From Bifidobacterium asteroides (GTDB taxonomy: Bacteria > Actinomycetota > Actinomycetes > Actinomycetales > Bifidobacteriaceae), in assembly GCF_003202695.1 (NCBI RefSeq), contig NZ_QGLL01000006.1, forward strand, positions 1 to 64,000: DNA of 64,000 nucleotides, given 5' to 3'. Under the pieces are notes generated by a model. It was given only the letters and a program-made list of their open reading frames with translations. It did no database searches and had not been told where the DNA came from. Positions within the stretch are counted from its first letter, which is position 1. Every line of letters starts with the position of its first letter. The position numbers were made by a program, and so were the translations under genes. Positions 52,069-61,370 of the stretch are shown here, one piece after another.

Positions 52069-53499
52069 GTGGACGATAAGCAACGCATCATGCAGATCAT
52101 CGAGGACAAGTCACAGGAGTTCATCGATGCTGCCGACCATATTTGGGGTACTCCCGAGACCAGATTTGCCGTGAAGGAATCGGTTCAGCAGCACTACAAG
52201 GTGCTGGAGCAGGAGGGCTTTGACGTCGAGAGGGGCGTAGGCCATATGGAGTATGCCTACGTGGCGACCTGGGGCTCGGGCCGTCCAGTGATCGGCATCA
52301 CCGGCGAATACGACGCCCTGGGAGGCCTCAGCCAGGTGGCTGATCTGGGCGAGCACAAGCCATTGGTCGAAGGTGGCAATGGACAAGGCTGCGGTCACAA
52401 CATTCTTGGCATGGCTGCCGTAGCGGCAGGCGTGGGCATTAAGACCTTCATGGAGGAAAAGGGCCTTAAGGGAACCATCAAGGTCTTCGGCTGCCCGGCT
52501 GAGGAGTCGGGTTATGGCAAGGCCTTCATGGCCAGGGACAGGGTCTTCGACGGGCTGGACCTGGCCCTGTCATGGCACCCCTCGGATGTGACCCAGGCCT
52601 GGGGCTCCTCCAGCCTGGCAGTTCTGCAGGCCTACTTCGACTTCACTGGCGTGCCGGCGCACGCGGCTGCGGCTCCTGAGCTGGGACGGAGCGCCCTGGA
52701 TGCCGCGGAGTTGATGAACGTGGGTGTGCAGTTCCTGCGTGAACACATGATCGATGAGGCCCGCGTGCACTACGCCTTTATCGATGCAGGCGGCGAGTCG
52801 GCCAATGTGGTGCAGTCCCATGCCCGGCTCTACTACTTCGTGCGCGCTCCCAGGATGGATCAGGCTCAGGATCTGTTCAAGCGTGTGGAGAAGATCGCCC
52901 AGGGTGCGGCCCTGATGACCGAGACCCAGGTCAAGGAGGAGTTCGACGCAGCCTGCTACAATTTCATCCCCAACCATCCGCTGACCGAGGCCATAGACAG
53001 GAACCTGGACGTCGTCGGCCCTCTGCCACTGGACCAGCAGGAGCTGGACTACGAGCGCCGCTACACCGACACGGTCCCCGAGGCCGGCAAGCAGCGGGTG
53101 CTCAGTCGTGCCAGGGCCGCCTTCTCTGATCTTTCGGAGGAGGAAGTCAGGAAGATGGCCGAGTCCACCATGGCTCTGAAGAAGTATCCCCTGGTCTTCA
53201 CCGATACGGCATCGGGGTCCACCGACGTCGGCGATGTCAGCTGGCAGACGCCCACCGCCCAGTTCAGCGGCGGCTTCGAGCCCCAGGGCACCTCACCACA
53301 CTCCTGGCAGTGGGCGGCCAACGGCAAGTCCTCGGTGGCCCACAAGGGTCTGCTGGCTGCTGGCAAGACCCTGGCTCTGACCGTTTATGATGCGCTGACC
53401 GACCCGGACCTGGTCAAGGCCGCCAAGGAGGACTTTGACAAGACATTCGCCGGCCAGGAGTACAAGGTCGTCATTCCTGACGATGTGATGCCCCACTGA
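52069..53499 (+). CDS. M20 family amidohydrolase (AbgB-like)
   Basis: The 476-residue metallohydrolase has ITGEYDALGG, the metal site GQGCGHNILGMAAVAAG, GCPAEESGYGKAFM (catalytic Glu), the dimerisation insert with GVPAHAAAAPELGRSALDA, and a closing ASGSTDVGDVSWQTP...GTSPHSWQ. It resembles subunit B of p-aminobenzoyl-glutamate hydrolase, which splits N-acyl-amino acids or folate breakdown products. AAGGAG at 52055-52060 places the start at GTG 52069. An MFS carrier follows 87 bases downstream, a pairing that suggests uptake and cleavage of one amidated substrate; its identity is unknown. Confidence 0.88.
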   Translation: MDDKQRIMQIIEDKSQEFIDAADHIWGTPETRFAVKESVQQHYKVLEQEGFDVERGVGHMEYAYVATWGSGRPVIGITGEYDALGGLSQVADLGEHKPLVEGGNGQGCGHNILGMAAVAAGVGIKTFMEEKGLKGTIKVFGCPAEESGYGKAFMARDRVFDGLDLALSWHPSDVTQAWGSSSLAVLQAYFDFTGVPAHAAAAPELGRSALDAAELMNVGVQFLREHMIDEARVHYAFIDAGGESANVVQSHARLYYFVRAPRMDQAQDLFKRVEKIAQGAALMTETQVKEEFDAACYNFIPNHPLTEAIDRNLDVVGPLPLDQQELDYERRYTDTVPEAGKQRVLSRARAAFSDLSEEEVRKMAESTMALKKYPLVFTDTASGSTDVGDVSWQTPTAQFSGGFEPQGTSPHSWQWAANGKSSVAHKGLLAAGKTLALTVYDALTDPDLVKAAKEDFDKTFAGQEYKVVIPDDVMPH

Positions 53500-53586
53500 C
53501 CTACTGTTCGGGTGCCGTCGGGCCCTGTGACCCTTTGGATCACTTCGCCTGGCGGCTGTCGGCTTCGACTGAAGGATGACAGACCA

Positions 53587-54783
53587 ATGGCAATCAAGCA
53601 ATCCTCAAAAACGGCAAGCGGAACGCTGATCTTCTCCCTGATGGCGGGTTACTCGATCGTGTACATGGACAAGAACATGATCTCGACCGCCATCATTCCC
53701 ATTTCCGAGCAGTTCCATCTTGACTCGGGTCAGACAGGCATCATCATGTCGGCCTTCTTCCTGGGTTACTCGCTCATGCAGATACCCAGCGGATGGCTGG
53801 CCGACCGGCTTGGAGCCAAGCGGGTGCTGATGGCATCCATGATCATCATCGGCCTGTTCAGCTACCTGTTCGGCCTGGCTAATGGTCTGATCTTCTTCAT
53901 CATCGTCCGGTTCTTCGCCGGCATGGGTCATGGCGGCTATCCTCCTTCCTGCTCCAAGTCGATTGCGGAGAACTTCCCCCAGGAACGGCGCACCTTCGTA
54001 CAGTCTTTGATCCTGTCGACCTCGGGCATCGGCGGCATTCTAGCCTTCGTCCTGGGCGCCAACCTGGTTGCCATCAACTGGCACCTGGCTTACGGCGTGC
54101 TAGGCACCCTCTATCTGCTGGCTTTTGTCTGCATCCTGATCTTTGTGCCCTCCCAGCCTCGCCAGCCCGAGGTTGATCAGAAGCCCGGAGCCAAGGGTGC
54201 AGGGTTCCTCGAGGTCCTGAAGAATCGGAATGTGCTGGTTCTCTTCGTGGCCATGCTTCTGCTCAACATCCTCCTGTACGGCAATATTTCCTGGATGCCC
54301 ACCTTTATAAAAAACACCTTCGATCTCACGATCGGCCAAGCTGGCATCCTGTTGGCGGTCAATGCGGTATTCACGACCGTTGCGACCATCTATGCCGGTC
54401 AGCTGCTCTCGAAGCTCTTCCTGGGCAGGGAAAAGGCGGCCATCCTGGGTGCCGGGCTGATCAGTGCCATCCTGGTCGTATGCTTTGTGTTCTCGCGCAA
54501 CATCTGGCTTTCCCTCCTGCTGCTGATCCTGGTGTCCTGCGTCTCCGTGGTGGCCTTCACTGGCATCTTCACCTGGCCCCACAAGATCATGGATCCGCGC
54601 ATCATCGGCTCCGCCATTGGCATCATCAATACTGGCGGCACCCTGGGCGGATTCCTGGCCCCTATGATCATCGGCTATCTGGTCAAGGCCGCCGGCGGAT
54701 CCTTCGTTGGAGCCTTCCTCTTCATGGGTGCGGCGGCCATCGCTTCCGGACTGATGGCTCTGCTGGTCAAGGTAGGCAGGTAA
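53587..54783 (+). CDS. MFS transporter, anion:cation symporter-like
   Basis: The 398-residue protein has 12 predicted helices. The N-terminal helix has YSIVYMDKNMIS (the acidic/polar signature of the ACS-type family), then GYSLMQIPSGWLADRLGAKRVL (motif A) and GMGHGGYPPSCSKSIAENFPQERR. The family takes up organic anions and phosphorylated or acidic metabolites. GAAGGA ten bases ahead supports ATG 53587 over the longer in-frame 53512. It is probably co-transcribed with the M20 hydrolase. Confidence 0.87.
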   Translation: MAIKQSSKTASGTLIFSLMAGYSIVYMDKNMISTAIIPISEQFHLDSGQTGIIMSAFFLGYSLMQIPSGWLADRLGAKRVLMASMIIIGLFSYLFGLANGLIFFIIVRFFAGMGHGGYPPSCSKSIAENFPQERRTFVQSLILSTSGIGGILAFVLGANLVAINWHLAYGVLGTLYLLAFVCILIFVPSQPRQPEVDQKPGAKGAGFLEVLKNRNVLVLFVAMLLLNILLYGNISWMPTFIKNTFDLTIGQAGILLAVNAVFTTVATIYAGQLLSKLFLGREKAAILGAGLISAILVVCFVFSRNIWLSLLLLILVSCVSVVAFTGIFTWPHKIMDPRIIGSAIGIINTGGTLGGFLAPMIIGYLVKAAGGSFVGAFLFMGAAAIASGLMALLVKVGR

Positions 54784-54950
54784 AGCCGAAGCTGGATCGG
54801 CCTGATTCTGGTTCCGAGGATCAGGTGTCTGGGACCGAGTCATGACTGCCGATCTACGGCAAGGAGTCATTGATAAAGGACTGCTGCCTCTTCTAGGATT
54901 TCCGATTTTTGGTTCTGACCATGGATGCTCAAAGGCGAGGCTTGCAAGGC

Positions 54951-54993
54951 AAAAGGCCTGCCCCCTGAGCGATTTCAGGGAGGCAGGCCTTTT
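54951..54993. terminator. Bidirectional terminator
   Basis: AAAAGGCCTGCC pairs with GGCAGGCCTTTT, and an inner stem CCCTGA/TCAGGG with one bulge closes on a six-base loop. It ends the MFS gene (plus) and the GH32 operon (minus). Confidence 0.93.
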
Positions 54994-55016
54994 CTATGCC
55001 GACTAGGGGAGCAGGA

Positions 55017-56540
55017 TTAGCGATCCGGCTGTTCCCAGATGGTGCCCAGCCGGGCGATAGAGAGGGAGTTTATCAGGGCCTTGCCCTCGCCGGATTCGGC
55101 AATCAGGCGGATGCCGCGCGGCCCTTCGGCAGGGAAGGAGTAGGAGGACATGATCTCCAGTCCGTCGTTGACGACGACCTCGATCGAGCCCCGGTCTACA
55201 ATGATGCGCAGCTTGAGCTTGCCCGAGGACTTGTCGACGGGAGCTGTGCGATAGCCGCGGTCCCCATAGGTGTTGCAGTGGCGGTCCAGCACTACGCGGC
55301 CCAGTTGATCGTCGTAGCAAACCAGCGTGTGGTCGCCGGATTGTGTCTTGTGGATCTCCAGACCGATGCGTTCGGCCTGGGACCTGTTCAGATCGATCTC
55401 CAGATTGATGTCGGCGGTCTGGGCGTCGTCCATCAGATCCTGGCTGCCGTTCACATCCAACTCGATGGGGCCGAAGTTCTGCTGGTCCTGGTCCAGGTTG
55501 GAGAATTCGCGCACGGGCAGGCAGCGCAGATGGTCGCTGGCCAGGGTAACCTCGCGGGGCACCGTGAACTGGCCGCACCAACCATCCTCCTGCATGGGGA
55601 TGGGCTCGGTGAAGGGGCTCATCCATCCGAAGACCAGTCGGCGGCCGTCAGAGGCCTGGAAAGTCTGCGGTGCATAGAAGTTATGGCCGTCGTCCCAGAG
55701 ATGGAATTCAGTCTCCTGATGGAAGTCGCCGCCGGGCTGCCAGCTGCCGATCACATAGCCGGCGTTGTTGTGATTGCGGGCTTCGAATCCGTGGGGCTTC
55801 AGGCCCATGGCCGAGTAGCAGATCACCCACTTGTCCTCCAGGGGGAACATGTCGGGACACTCCAGCATGAAGACCTGTGGGTCGGGGTGCCGGTAGATCA
55901 CCCGGTCGAAGGTCCAGTGCTCCATATCCTTAGAGGTATACATCCAGATCTCGCCCCGATGAGCGGGGGTGCTGACTCCGAAGACCATGTACCAGAGTCC
56001 GCTCATCTTCCACACCTTGGGATCGCGGAAGTGCAGTATCCTGTCGTCGGGACAGGGGACTACCACTCCCTTCTTCTCGAAGTGGATGCCGTCGGAGGAG
56101 ACGGCCATGCACTGCTCCTGGAGGTTGCCGTCGTCTTCGTTGACCCCGTTGCGCCAGCGGTGACCGGTGTAGTAGATGGTCAGGCGGCCGTCATCACCAA
56201 CCACGGCCGATCCGGAGAAGACCCCGTCCTTCTCGAATTCCAGCGTGGGTGCCATGGCCAGCGGCTCGCGCCGCCAGGTGACCAGGTCGGCGCTGGAGAC
56301 GTGTCCCCAGTGCATGTTGCCCCATTCGCTCCCGTAGGGATTGAGCTGGAAGTAGGCGTGGTAGCGGCCCTTGAAATAGCTCAGACCGTTAGGGTCGTTG
56401 ATCCACCCTGCCTTGGAAGCGATGTGACACAGTGGATACCAGCGGTCATTGCGGGTGGCGAAGAGCCGATCGATGCTCTTCTGGGCCTTGTCCAGCTGAG
56501 CGCTCATATCGGCGTTCTCCTTGTTTGTTGGCTGGTTCAT
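55017..56540 (-). CDS. GH32 beta-fructofuranosidase (sucrose/fructo-oligosaccharide hydrolase)
   Basis: The 507-residue cytosolic enzyme has the nucleophile motif WINDPNG, FSGSAVV, RDPKVW (transition-state stabiliser) and the acid/base in ECPDMFPLEDKWV; a C-terminal beta-sandwich follows (about 370-500). It hydrolyses terminal fructosyl bonds of sucrose, inulin-type oligosaccharides or sucrose-6-phosphate. No PTS genes lie nearby, and the partner is a proton-symport permease, so free sucrose or short fructans are the likely substrates. AAAGGA precedes ATG 56540; another ATG 33 bases in also has AAGGAG at nine bases. It lies 88 bases downstream of the permease. Confidence 0.93.
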   Translation of the reverse strand: MNQPTNKENADMSAQLDKAQKSIDRLFATRNDRWYPLCHIASKAGWINDPNGLSYFKGRYHAYFQLNPYGSEWGNMHWGHVSSADLVTWRREPLAMAPTLEFEKDGVFSGSAVVGDDGRLTIYYTGHRWRNGVNEDDGNLQEQCMAVSSDGIHFEKKGVVVPCPDDRILHFRDPKVWKMSGLWYMVFGVSTPAHRGEIWMYTSKDMEHWTFDRVIYRHPDPQVFMLECPDMFPLEDKWVICYSAMGLKPHGFEARNHNNAGYVIGSWQPGGDFHQETEFHLWDDGHNFYAPQTFQASDGRRLVFGWMSPFTEPIPMQEDGWCGQFTVPREVTLASDHLRCLPVREFSNLDQDQQNFGPIELDVNGSQDLMDDAQTADINLEIDLNRSQAERIGLEIHKTQSGDHTLVCYDDQLGRVVLDRHCNTYGDRGYRTAPVDKSSGKLKLRIIVDRGSIEVVVNDGLEIMSSYSFPAEGPRGIRLIAESGEGKALINSLSIARLGTIWEQPDR

Positions 56541-56628
56541 CCTTGAATCCTTTCCGGTCCCCGCCGGACCTGGCTGGTCGGGCGGGATCCGCTGATGGTC
56601 GATGTGCATGAATGGATTTGCACGGGGT

Positions 56629-57921
56629 TCAGCCCTGAGTGACGGCAGTCTTCTGCGAATCCCTGATGAAGGGGTCGCCATCCACCTGCTGGTCGTCGCG
56701 CTTGAGCACGAAGATACCGTAGATCAGAGCGACCAGCACCACCAATGAGATGGTATAAAAGGTGACCTGGTCTCCGGCCCGGTCGTGGAGCATGCCCAGC
56801 GGTGTGGACAGGGCTACTTGGCCCACCTGGGAGGCGATCTGGAAGCCAACCATGTAGAGGGTGGCAGACAGCTTGGGGTTGAAGTGCAGTGTGAAGTAGC
56901 GGAAGGCCGGCAGGCTGAAGAGCGGGACTTCGATGGAGTGGAAGAGCTTGACGATGGAGACCATGACCGGGTCGTGGAAGAAACCGCACAGTCCGATTCT
57001 GGCGAACATGACCGTGGCCCCTAGCAAAAGGGAGTTGCGAACGCCGATCTTGCGCATGATGACGGGTACGACGCCCATCATGGCCGACTCCAGGAAGACC
57101 TGGAAGGAGTTGAGGACGCCATAAACCTGGTTGCCTAGCTGCGGAGTGGCGAAGAGGTTGGCATAGTAGGTGGGAAACATCTGCTGGTCAAAGACCGTGT
57201 AGAAGGTGTTGGTGAAGATCATGAAGACGATCAGCAGCCAGAGGGCTGGCATACCCAGCACGTGAAGCATATCGCCCAAGGAGGGCTGAGACCTCTCGCC
57301 CTCGGGGGTCGACTCGCGGCTGATCTCCTCGCGCTGTTCGTCGGGGATCCAGAAGGCGTAGACCAGCAGCATGCAAAGGCCGAAGGCGGAGCCCAGCCAG
57401 AAGTTGATCATGGGGTTGATGTTGAAGACGAAGCCGGCGATCAGAGCCACAATGGCGTAGCCGAAGGAGCCCCAGGCCCGGGACTGCCCATATTCGAAGC
57501 CAAACTTGCGAGAATAGCGCTCGGTGATGGCCTCGATCAGGGAGCAGCCTGACATGAAGCCGGCCGAGAGGACCACAGCGCCCAGCATGGCGCCAACTAT
57601 CATGTTGGTACGCATGAGCGGCGCATAGATGAATTGAACGAAAGGTCCCACCAGAGCGGCGATGGCGGCGATGAAGATGGCCAGGCGACGCTTCACGCCA
57701 AGTTCGTCCTGGATGACCCCGTAGACAAACATGATGATCAGGGTTGCCACGGAGTTGATGGAGTAGATGTTGCCTACCTGCGTGTTGTTCATCCCCAGGC
57801 CCGTCACCAGCCACCGCTGGTAGAAGGACCACCAGATGCCCCATGCGCAGAAGAAGAAGAATATTCCGGTGGAGGATTCCAGATAGGATGGGTTCCTCCA
57901 CGCCGATGATTTGGCGGCCAT
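56629..57921 (-). CDS. MFS sugar permease, LacY/CscB (OHS) family
   Basis: The 430-residue protein has 12 helices and reads like the lactose/sucrose permeases: N-terminal PSYLESSTGIFFFFCAWGIWWSFYQRWL, GVIQDELGVKRRLA in the first cytosolic loop, YGQSRAWGSFGYA (the SRAWGS loop of the family), and HSIEVPLFSLPAFRYFT. It imports oligosaccharide with protons; sucrose is inferred from the following GH32 gene. AAGGAG lies about eleven bases before ATG 57921. It is the first gene of the operon under the promoter at 58012-58040. Confidence 0.9.
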   Translation of the reverse strand: MAAKSSAWRNPSYLESSTGIFFFFCAWGIWWSFYQRWLVTGLGMNNTQVGNIYSINSVATLIIMFVYGVIQDELGVKRRLAIFIAAIAALVGPFVQFIYAPLMRTNMIVGAMLGAVVLSAGFMSGCSLIEAITERYSRKFGFEYGQSRAWGSFGYAIVALIAGFVFNINPMINFWLGSAFGLCMLLVYAFWIPDEQREEISRESTPEGERSQPSLGDMLHVLGMPALWLLIVFMIFTNTFYTVFDQQMFPTYYANLFATPQLGNQVYGVLNSFQVFLESAMMGVVPVIMRKIGVRNSLLLGATVMFARIGLCGFFHDPVMVSIVKLFHSIEVPLFSLPAFRYFTLHFNPKLSATLYMVGFQIASQVGQVALSTPLGMLHDRAGDQVTFYTISLVVLVALIYGIFVLKRDDQQVDGDPFIRDSQKTAVTQG

Positions 57922-58011
57922 GCTGCCCCTCTCTCCTTAGTTGTGCACCGCTTCTCCGCAGTGCCTCCAGGTTCGCTGCACGTCCTATGTGCAGAGCGAA
58001 TCCTGGTATGT

Positions 58012-58048
58012 ATAGTAGGCTGTCAATCGATTTACGTCAAACGATTGA
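58012..58048 (-). promoter_or_regulatory. Promoter of the sucrose operon with two LacI-type operators
   Basis: On the minus strand: TTGACG (58040-58035), 17 bases, TACTAT (58017-58012). Two 12-base near-palindromes with a central CG sit on it: TCAATCGATTTA at 58023-58034 in the spacer and TCAAACGATTGA at 58037-58048 over the -35. Both match the LacI-family operator pattern and are the obvious sites for the adjacent LacI regulator. Confidence 0.8.
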
Positions 58049-58181
58049 CGAACGCTGTGCGTTCCTAAGAGCACGACTAGTAGCTAGCAAAGGATCCTGA
58101 CCGATTGGCGATTGCCGCTAAGCCTGCCGGAATTCGATCCTGGCTTATCATCTTGCTAGGGCAGGGGGGGCGATCCTGGAT

Positions 58182-59255
58182 TTAGTGGCTGGCTACGACT
58201 GGGTCCAAGGCGGCATCGAGTCGAGTGGAGCCCTTGCGGATCAGGGCGCAATGGATCCGCACCCCGTCAGTTTGATCAAGCGGTGGCAGGATGGCACGGG
58301 TTTTAGGCAGCGGCAGGGCAACGCGACGGGGGTTGATTTGCGCCAGCAGTCGCCGCACTGCCCAGAAGCCCATCTCGTAGTGGGGCAGTTCGACCGTGGC
58401 CAAGGGGGGTGCTGTGGTTTCGGCTACGACCTGGTGGTTGTCCACGCCTACCAAATTGAGGTCCACGGCGATAATCAGATGCCGGGCAGCGGCGGCCTGA
58501 TACAGGTAGAAAGAGCGCGAATCATTGAAGCAGAAAACTCCATCGGGATGCTGACCGTCCACCAGATCATTCACCTGGTCCATGGCTTCCTGATTGAAGC
58601 CCACTAAGCGAATCAAGGCTTTACTCGCAGGTAACCCAGCCTCCTTGAGAGCGGCCTGGTATCCGCGCATTCTGTCTGCTTGTGCCGGCAAATCCTGTGT
58701 GGTGCCCAGGTAGGCCACTCGGCGGCAGCCTGATTCGATCAGGTGACGGGTGGCATCGTAGCCGATCAGAAATTCGTCAGGGGCGATGCTGGGGCAGCGG
58801 TTGTCCCGCTCTACCGCGTTGACCACCACGGTAGGGCAGGAGCGCAGAGCCTGGGGCAGGTCGACATTCTGGTCATACATTTTGGCGAAGAGGAAGCCGT
58901 CCACCCCATAGCGCTTCAAAGCCCGGATCTGCTCGGATTCCCGGACGCTTCCATCGGTGGAGACGGTGAGAAGCACATAGCCGCGCTCGGCCGCCGCATC
59001 CTGTGCTCCCTGAATGATGGCGCCTGCATATGGTGTGGTGGCCACATCTTCGCTGATGAAGCCCAGCATGCCGGTCTTGCTGGTACGCAACGACCTAGCC
59101 ATGGGATTGGGCCGATAGCCCATAGTCTTGGCTGTACTGCGCACCTTTCGGGCGGTTTCCGACTTGACTCTGCCCTTGTCGTGGCCGTTAAGCACCAAGG
59201 AGACGGTGGAGACGGAGACGCCTATGCGTTCGGCGATCTGCTTCATCGTGATCAT
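58182..59255 (-). CDS. LacI-family transcriptional regulator of the sucrose/fructoside operon
   Basis: The 357-residue repressor has an N-terminal helix-turn-helix with MKQIAERIGVSVSTVSLVLNG and the YRPNPMARSLRTSKTG hinge. A periplasmic-binding-protein-like effector domain follows (FISEDVATTPYAGAIIQGA, DGFLFAKMYD, RRVAYLGTTQDLPAQADRMRGY, GVFCFNDSRSF). It lies downstream of the binding sites of a divergent arrangement and is transcribed in the same direction as the permease/GH32 genes but separately. Its effector is likely sucrose or a fructose derivative. AAGG seven bases ahead favours ATG 59255; ATG 59261 is two codons longer. Confidence 0.92.
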   Translation of the reverse strand: MITMKQIAERIGVSVSTVSLVLNGHDKGRVKSETARKVRSTAKTMGYRPNPMARSLRTSKTGMLGFISEDVATTPYAGAIIQGAQDAAAERGYVLLTVSTDGSVRESEQIRALKRYGVDGFLFAKMYDQNVDLPQALRSCPTVVVNAVERDNRCPSIAPDEFLIGYDATRHLIESGCRRVAYLGTTQDLPAQADRMRGYQAALKEAGLPASKALIRLVGFNQEAMDQVNDLVDGQHPDGVFCFNDSRSFYLYQAAAARHLIIAVDLNLVGVDNHQVVAETTAPPLATVELPHYEMGFWAVRRLLAQINPRRVALPLPKTRAILPPLDQTDGVRIHCALIRKGSTRLDAALDPVVASH

Positions 59256-59316
59256 GGGCATACCTTAACTTGCTCAGGCGATTTCAGCGCGGCCGATTTT
59301 CGGTGACAAGGAGGCT

Positions 59317-59652
59317 TCAGCGATTTTTTCCTTCCAGGATCCGGTCGATCAGCTCCACCTTCTCATGGATCTGGTCCCGCTTGCCGGGGCGGATGTCCAG
59401 CCTGAGGCTGACGCCGGTCCGATATCCCTGCTCGGCCAGGACCCGCGTGGCCTCTTCCGTAACCTCCATGACCTTGTGCAGATCCCCTTCGATGACGGTG
59501 CTCATGGCGTTGGTCTGATTGGGCAGTCCCGAATCCCTGATGACCTTGATGACCTGGGCCACGTAAGTGGACATCTCCTCGCCCTGGCCAGAGGGTGCAA
59601 TCGTGACCTCGGCTACGGTATTCAGATAGGATGGGTCATTCATATCGGGCAT
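59317..59652 (-). CDS. MTH1187/YkoF-type thiamine-binding protein (DUF77)
   Basis: The 111-residue protein has a ferredoxin-like fold with VAEVTIAPSGQGEEMSTYVAQVIKVI, TNAMSTVIEGDLHKVMEV and RLDIRPGKRD. It belongs to the MTH1187 family (PF01910), of which some bind thiamine or a hydroxymethylpyrimidine-like ligand. Direct function is not proven. It is divergent from glyS with a 200-base gap. Confidence 0.88.
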   Translation of the reverse strand: MPDMNDPSYLNTVAEVTIAPSGQGEEMSTYVAQVIKVIRDSGLPNQTNAMSTVIEGDLHKVMEVTEEATRVLAEQGYRTGVSLRLDIRPGKRDQIHEKVELIDRILEGKNR

Positions 59653-59852
59653 ATCGGGAACCTTTCCACATCGATTGGTGTTCGTAGGCAGGATGCCCGG
59701 TGTCCCCAGCGGTCACCTGCGCGGCCTCCCGTTCCTCCTTCGATGGTAGGCCTCTACGCTGACAGCCGGTCATCCGCCGAAGGTATGCTGGAGGCCGGTC
59801 ATCAGGTCGTATGTCCCCCGAGGAGGGGGTTTCCGAGCAGAAGGTGTGATCA

Positions 59853-61370
59853 GTGGCAGTATCGAAACTGGATGAGGTCATCTCCCTGGCCAAGCGTCGG
59901 GGATTCGTCTTCCCTGCAGGGGAGATATACGGCGGGACGCGCTCGGCCTGGGATTACGGCCCCCTGGGCGTAGCGCTCAAGGACAATATCAAGCGCGAAT
60001 GGTGGAGGACTATGGTCGTTACCCGCGACGACGTGGTCGGCGTAGACACCTCGGTCATCCTGCCCACGGCGGTCTGGGAGGCCTCGGGCCATGTCTCCGT
60101 ATTCAACGACCCGCTGATCGAGTGCCTGAACTGCCACAAGCGGCACCGGGCCGACACCTTGGAGGAGGCCTACGCTGAGAAGCACGGCCACGATCCGGAA
60201 AATGGCCTCAAGGACATTCCCTGCCCGGATTGCGGCACCAAGGGTCAGTGGACCGAGCCGCGGGACTTCAACATGATGCTGCAGACCCACCTGGGACCTG
60301 TCCAGGACGAGAAGAGCCTGCACTACCTGCGCCCCGAGACCGCTCAGGGCATTTTCGTGGACTTCAAGTCCGTCATGGCATCCTCCCGCTCCAAGCCTCC
60401 CTTCGGCATCGCCAACATGGGCAAGAGCTTCCGCAACGAGATAACTCCCGGCAATTTCATCTTCCGCACCAGAGAGTTCGAACAGATGGAGATGGAGTTC
60501 TTCGTCCATCCCGGTACCGACGAGCAGTGGCATCAGTACTGGATCGACGCCAGGACACGTTGGTACGTGGACCTGGGCGTCAAGCCCGAGAACCTGCGCC
60601 ACTATGAGCATCCCAAGGAGAAGCTGGCCCACTACTCCAAGCGGACCGTGGACATCGAGTACCGGTTTGGCTTCCAAGGCTCAGAGTGGGGCGAGCTGGA
60701 GGGCGTGGCCAACCGCACCGACTACGATCTCAAAGCCCATGCCGAGCACTCGGGCGAGGATCTGAGCTACTTCGACCAGGCCAGCGGGGAACGCTACATC
60801 CCCTACGTGATCGAGCCCGCGGCCGGTCTGACGCGCTCGCTTATGGCATTCCTGGTGGATGCCTATGACGTGGATGAAGCCCCCAACACCAAGGGCGGAG
60901 TCGACCGGCGCACCGTACTGCGTCTGGATCCGAGGCTGGCCCCGATCAAAGCCGCTGTCCTGCCTCTATCCAAAAAGCCTGACCTGCAGCGGATCGCCCA
61001 TGACCTGGCCGCCGACCTGCGCCAGAACGAGTGGATGGTGGACTACGACGAGTCCGGCGCTATCGGACGTCGCTACCGTCGTCAGGATGAGATCGGCACC
61101 CCCCTGTGCATCACCGTGGATTTTGACACTCTGGATGACAAGGCAGTCACCATTCGCAACCGCGACTCCATGCAGCAGGACCGGGTGGCCCTGGATCAGG
61201 TGGAGGACTATGTGCGCCGGGTCGTCGGCGAGCAGCGGGTGCGTTACCCTATGGGCCCGGCTGATCTGACCGGTGCACGTGCCGCTGACGGCTACACGGA
61301 CCTGGCCGGCGAGCCGGGCACGGACGAGAGCGAACCGATCAAGGTGGCCGAGGCCGGTGGCCGGTACTGA
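59853..61370 (+). CDS. glyS: Glycyl-tRNA synthetase, dimeric type
   Basis: The 505-residue class II synthetase charges tRNA-Gly. It shows [24 protein letters not shown], the [14 protein letters not shown] motif 2 region, [21 protein letters not shown], and the C-terminal anticodon domain. This is the single-chain alpha2 type, not the glyQ/glyS pair. The GTG start at 59853 has AAGG about eight bases upstream. CTGACA at 59759 and TATGCT at 59784 form only a poor promoter (19-base spacer). I found no T-box core in the leader. A dihydrouridine synthase gene overlaps its end by 14 bases. Confidence 0.95.
   Translation: MAVSKLDEVISLAKRRGFVFPAGEIYGGTRSAWDYGPLGVALKDNIKREWWRTMVVTRDDVVGVDTSVILPTAVWEASGHVSVFNDPLIECLNCHKRHRADTLEEAYAEKHGHDPENGLKDIPCPDCGTKGQWTEPRDFNMMLQTHLGPVQDEKSLHYLRPETAQGIFVDFKSVMASSRSKPPFGIANMGKSFRNEITPGNFIFRTREFEQMEMEFFVHPGTDEQWHQYWIDARTRWYVDLGVKPENLRHYEHPKEKLAHYSKRTVDIEYRFGFQGSEWGELEGVANRTDYDLKAHAEHSGEDLSYFDQASGERYIPYVIEPAAGLTRSLMAFLVDAYDVDEAPNTKGGVDRRTVLRLDPRLAPIKAAVLPLSKKPDLQRIAHDLAADLRQNEWMVDYDESGAIGRRYRRQDEIGTPLCITVDFDTLDDKAVTIRNRDSMQQDRVALDQVEDYVRRVVGEQRVRYPMGPADLTGARAADGYTDLAGEPGTDESEPIKVAEAGGRY

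Noticed and set aside
54996-56546. 516-codon open frame on the plus strand
   Set aside because: It is antisense to the whole GH32 gene, has no start signals, and its product has the Val/Gly/His bias of a shadow frame.
59653-59852. Possible T-box ahead of glyS
   Set aside because: The leader has a CCCCCGAGGAGGGGG hairpin but no GGTGGTACCGCG core or specifier region.
61273-61356. Longer start for the dihydrouridine synthase inside glyS
   Set aside because: The extra residues are Arg/Thr/Ala-rich shadow sequence of the glyS code. Family similarity begins after GTG 61357.
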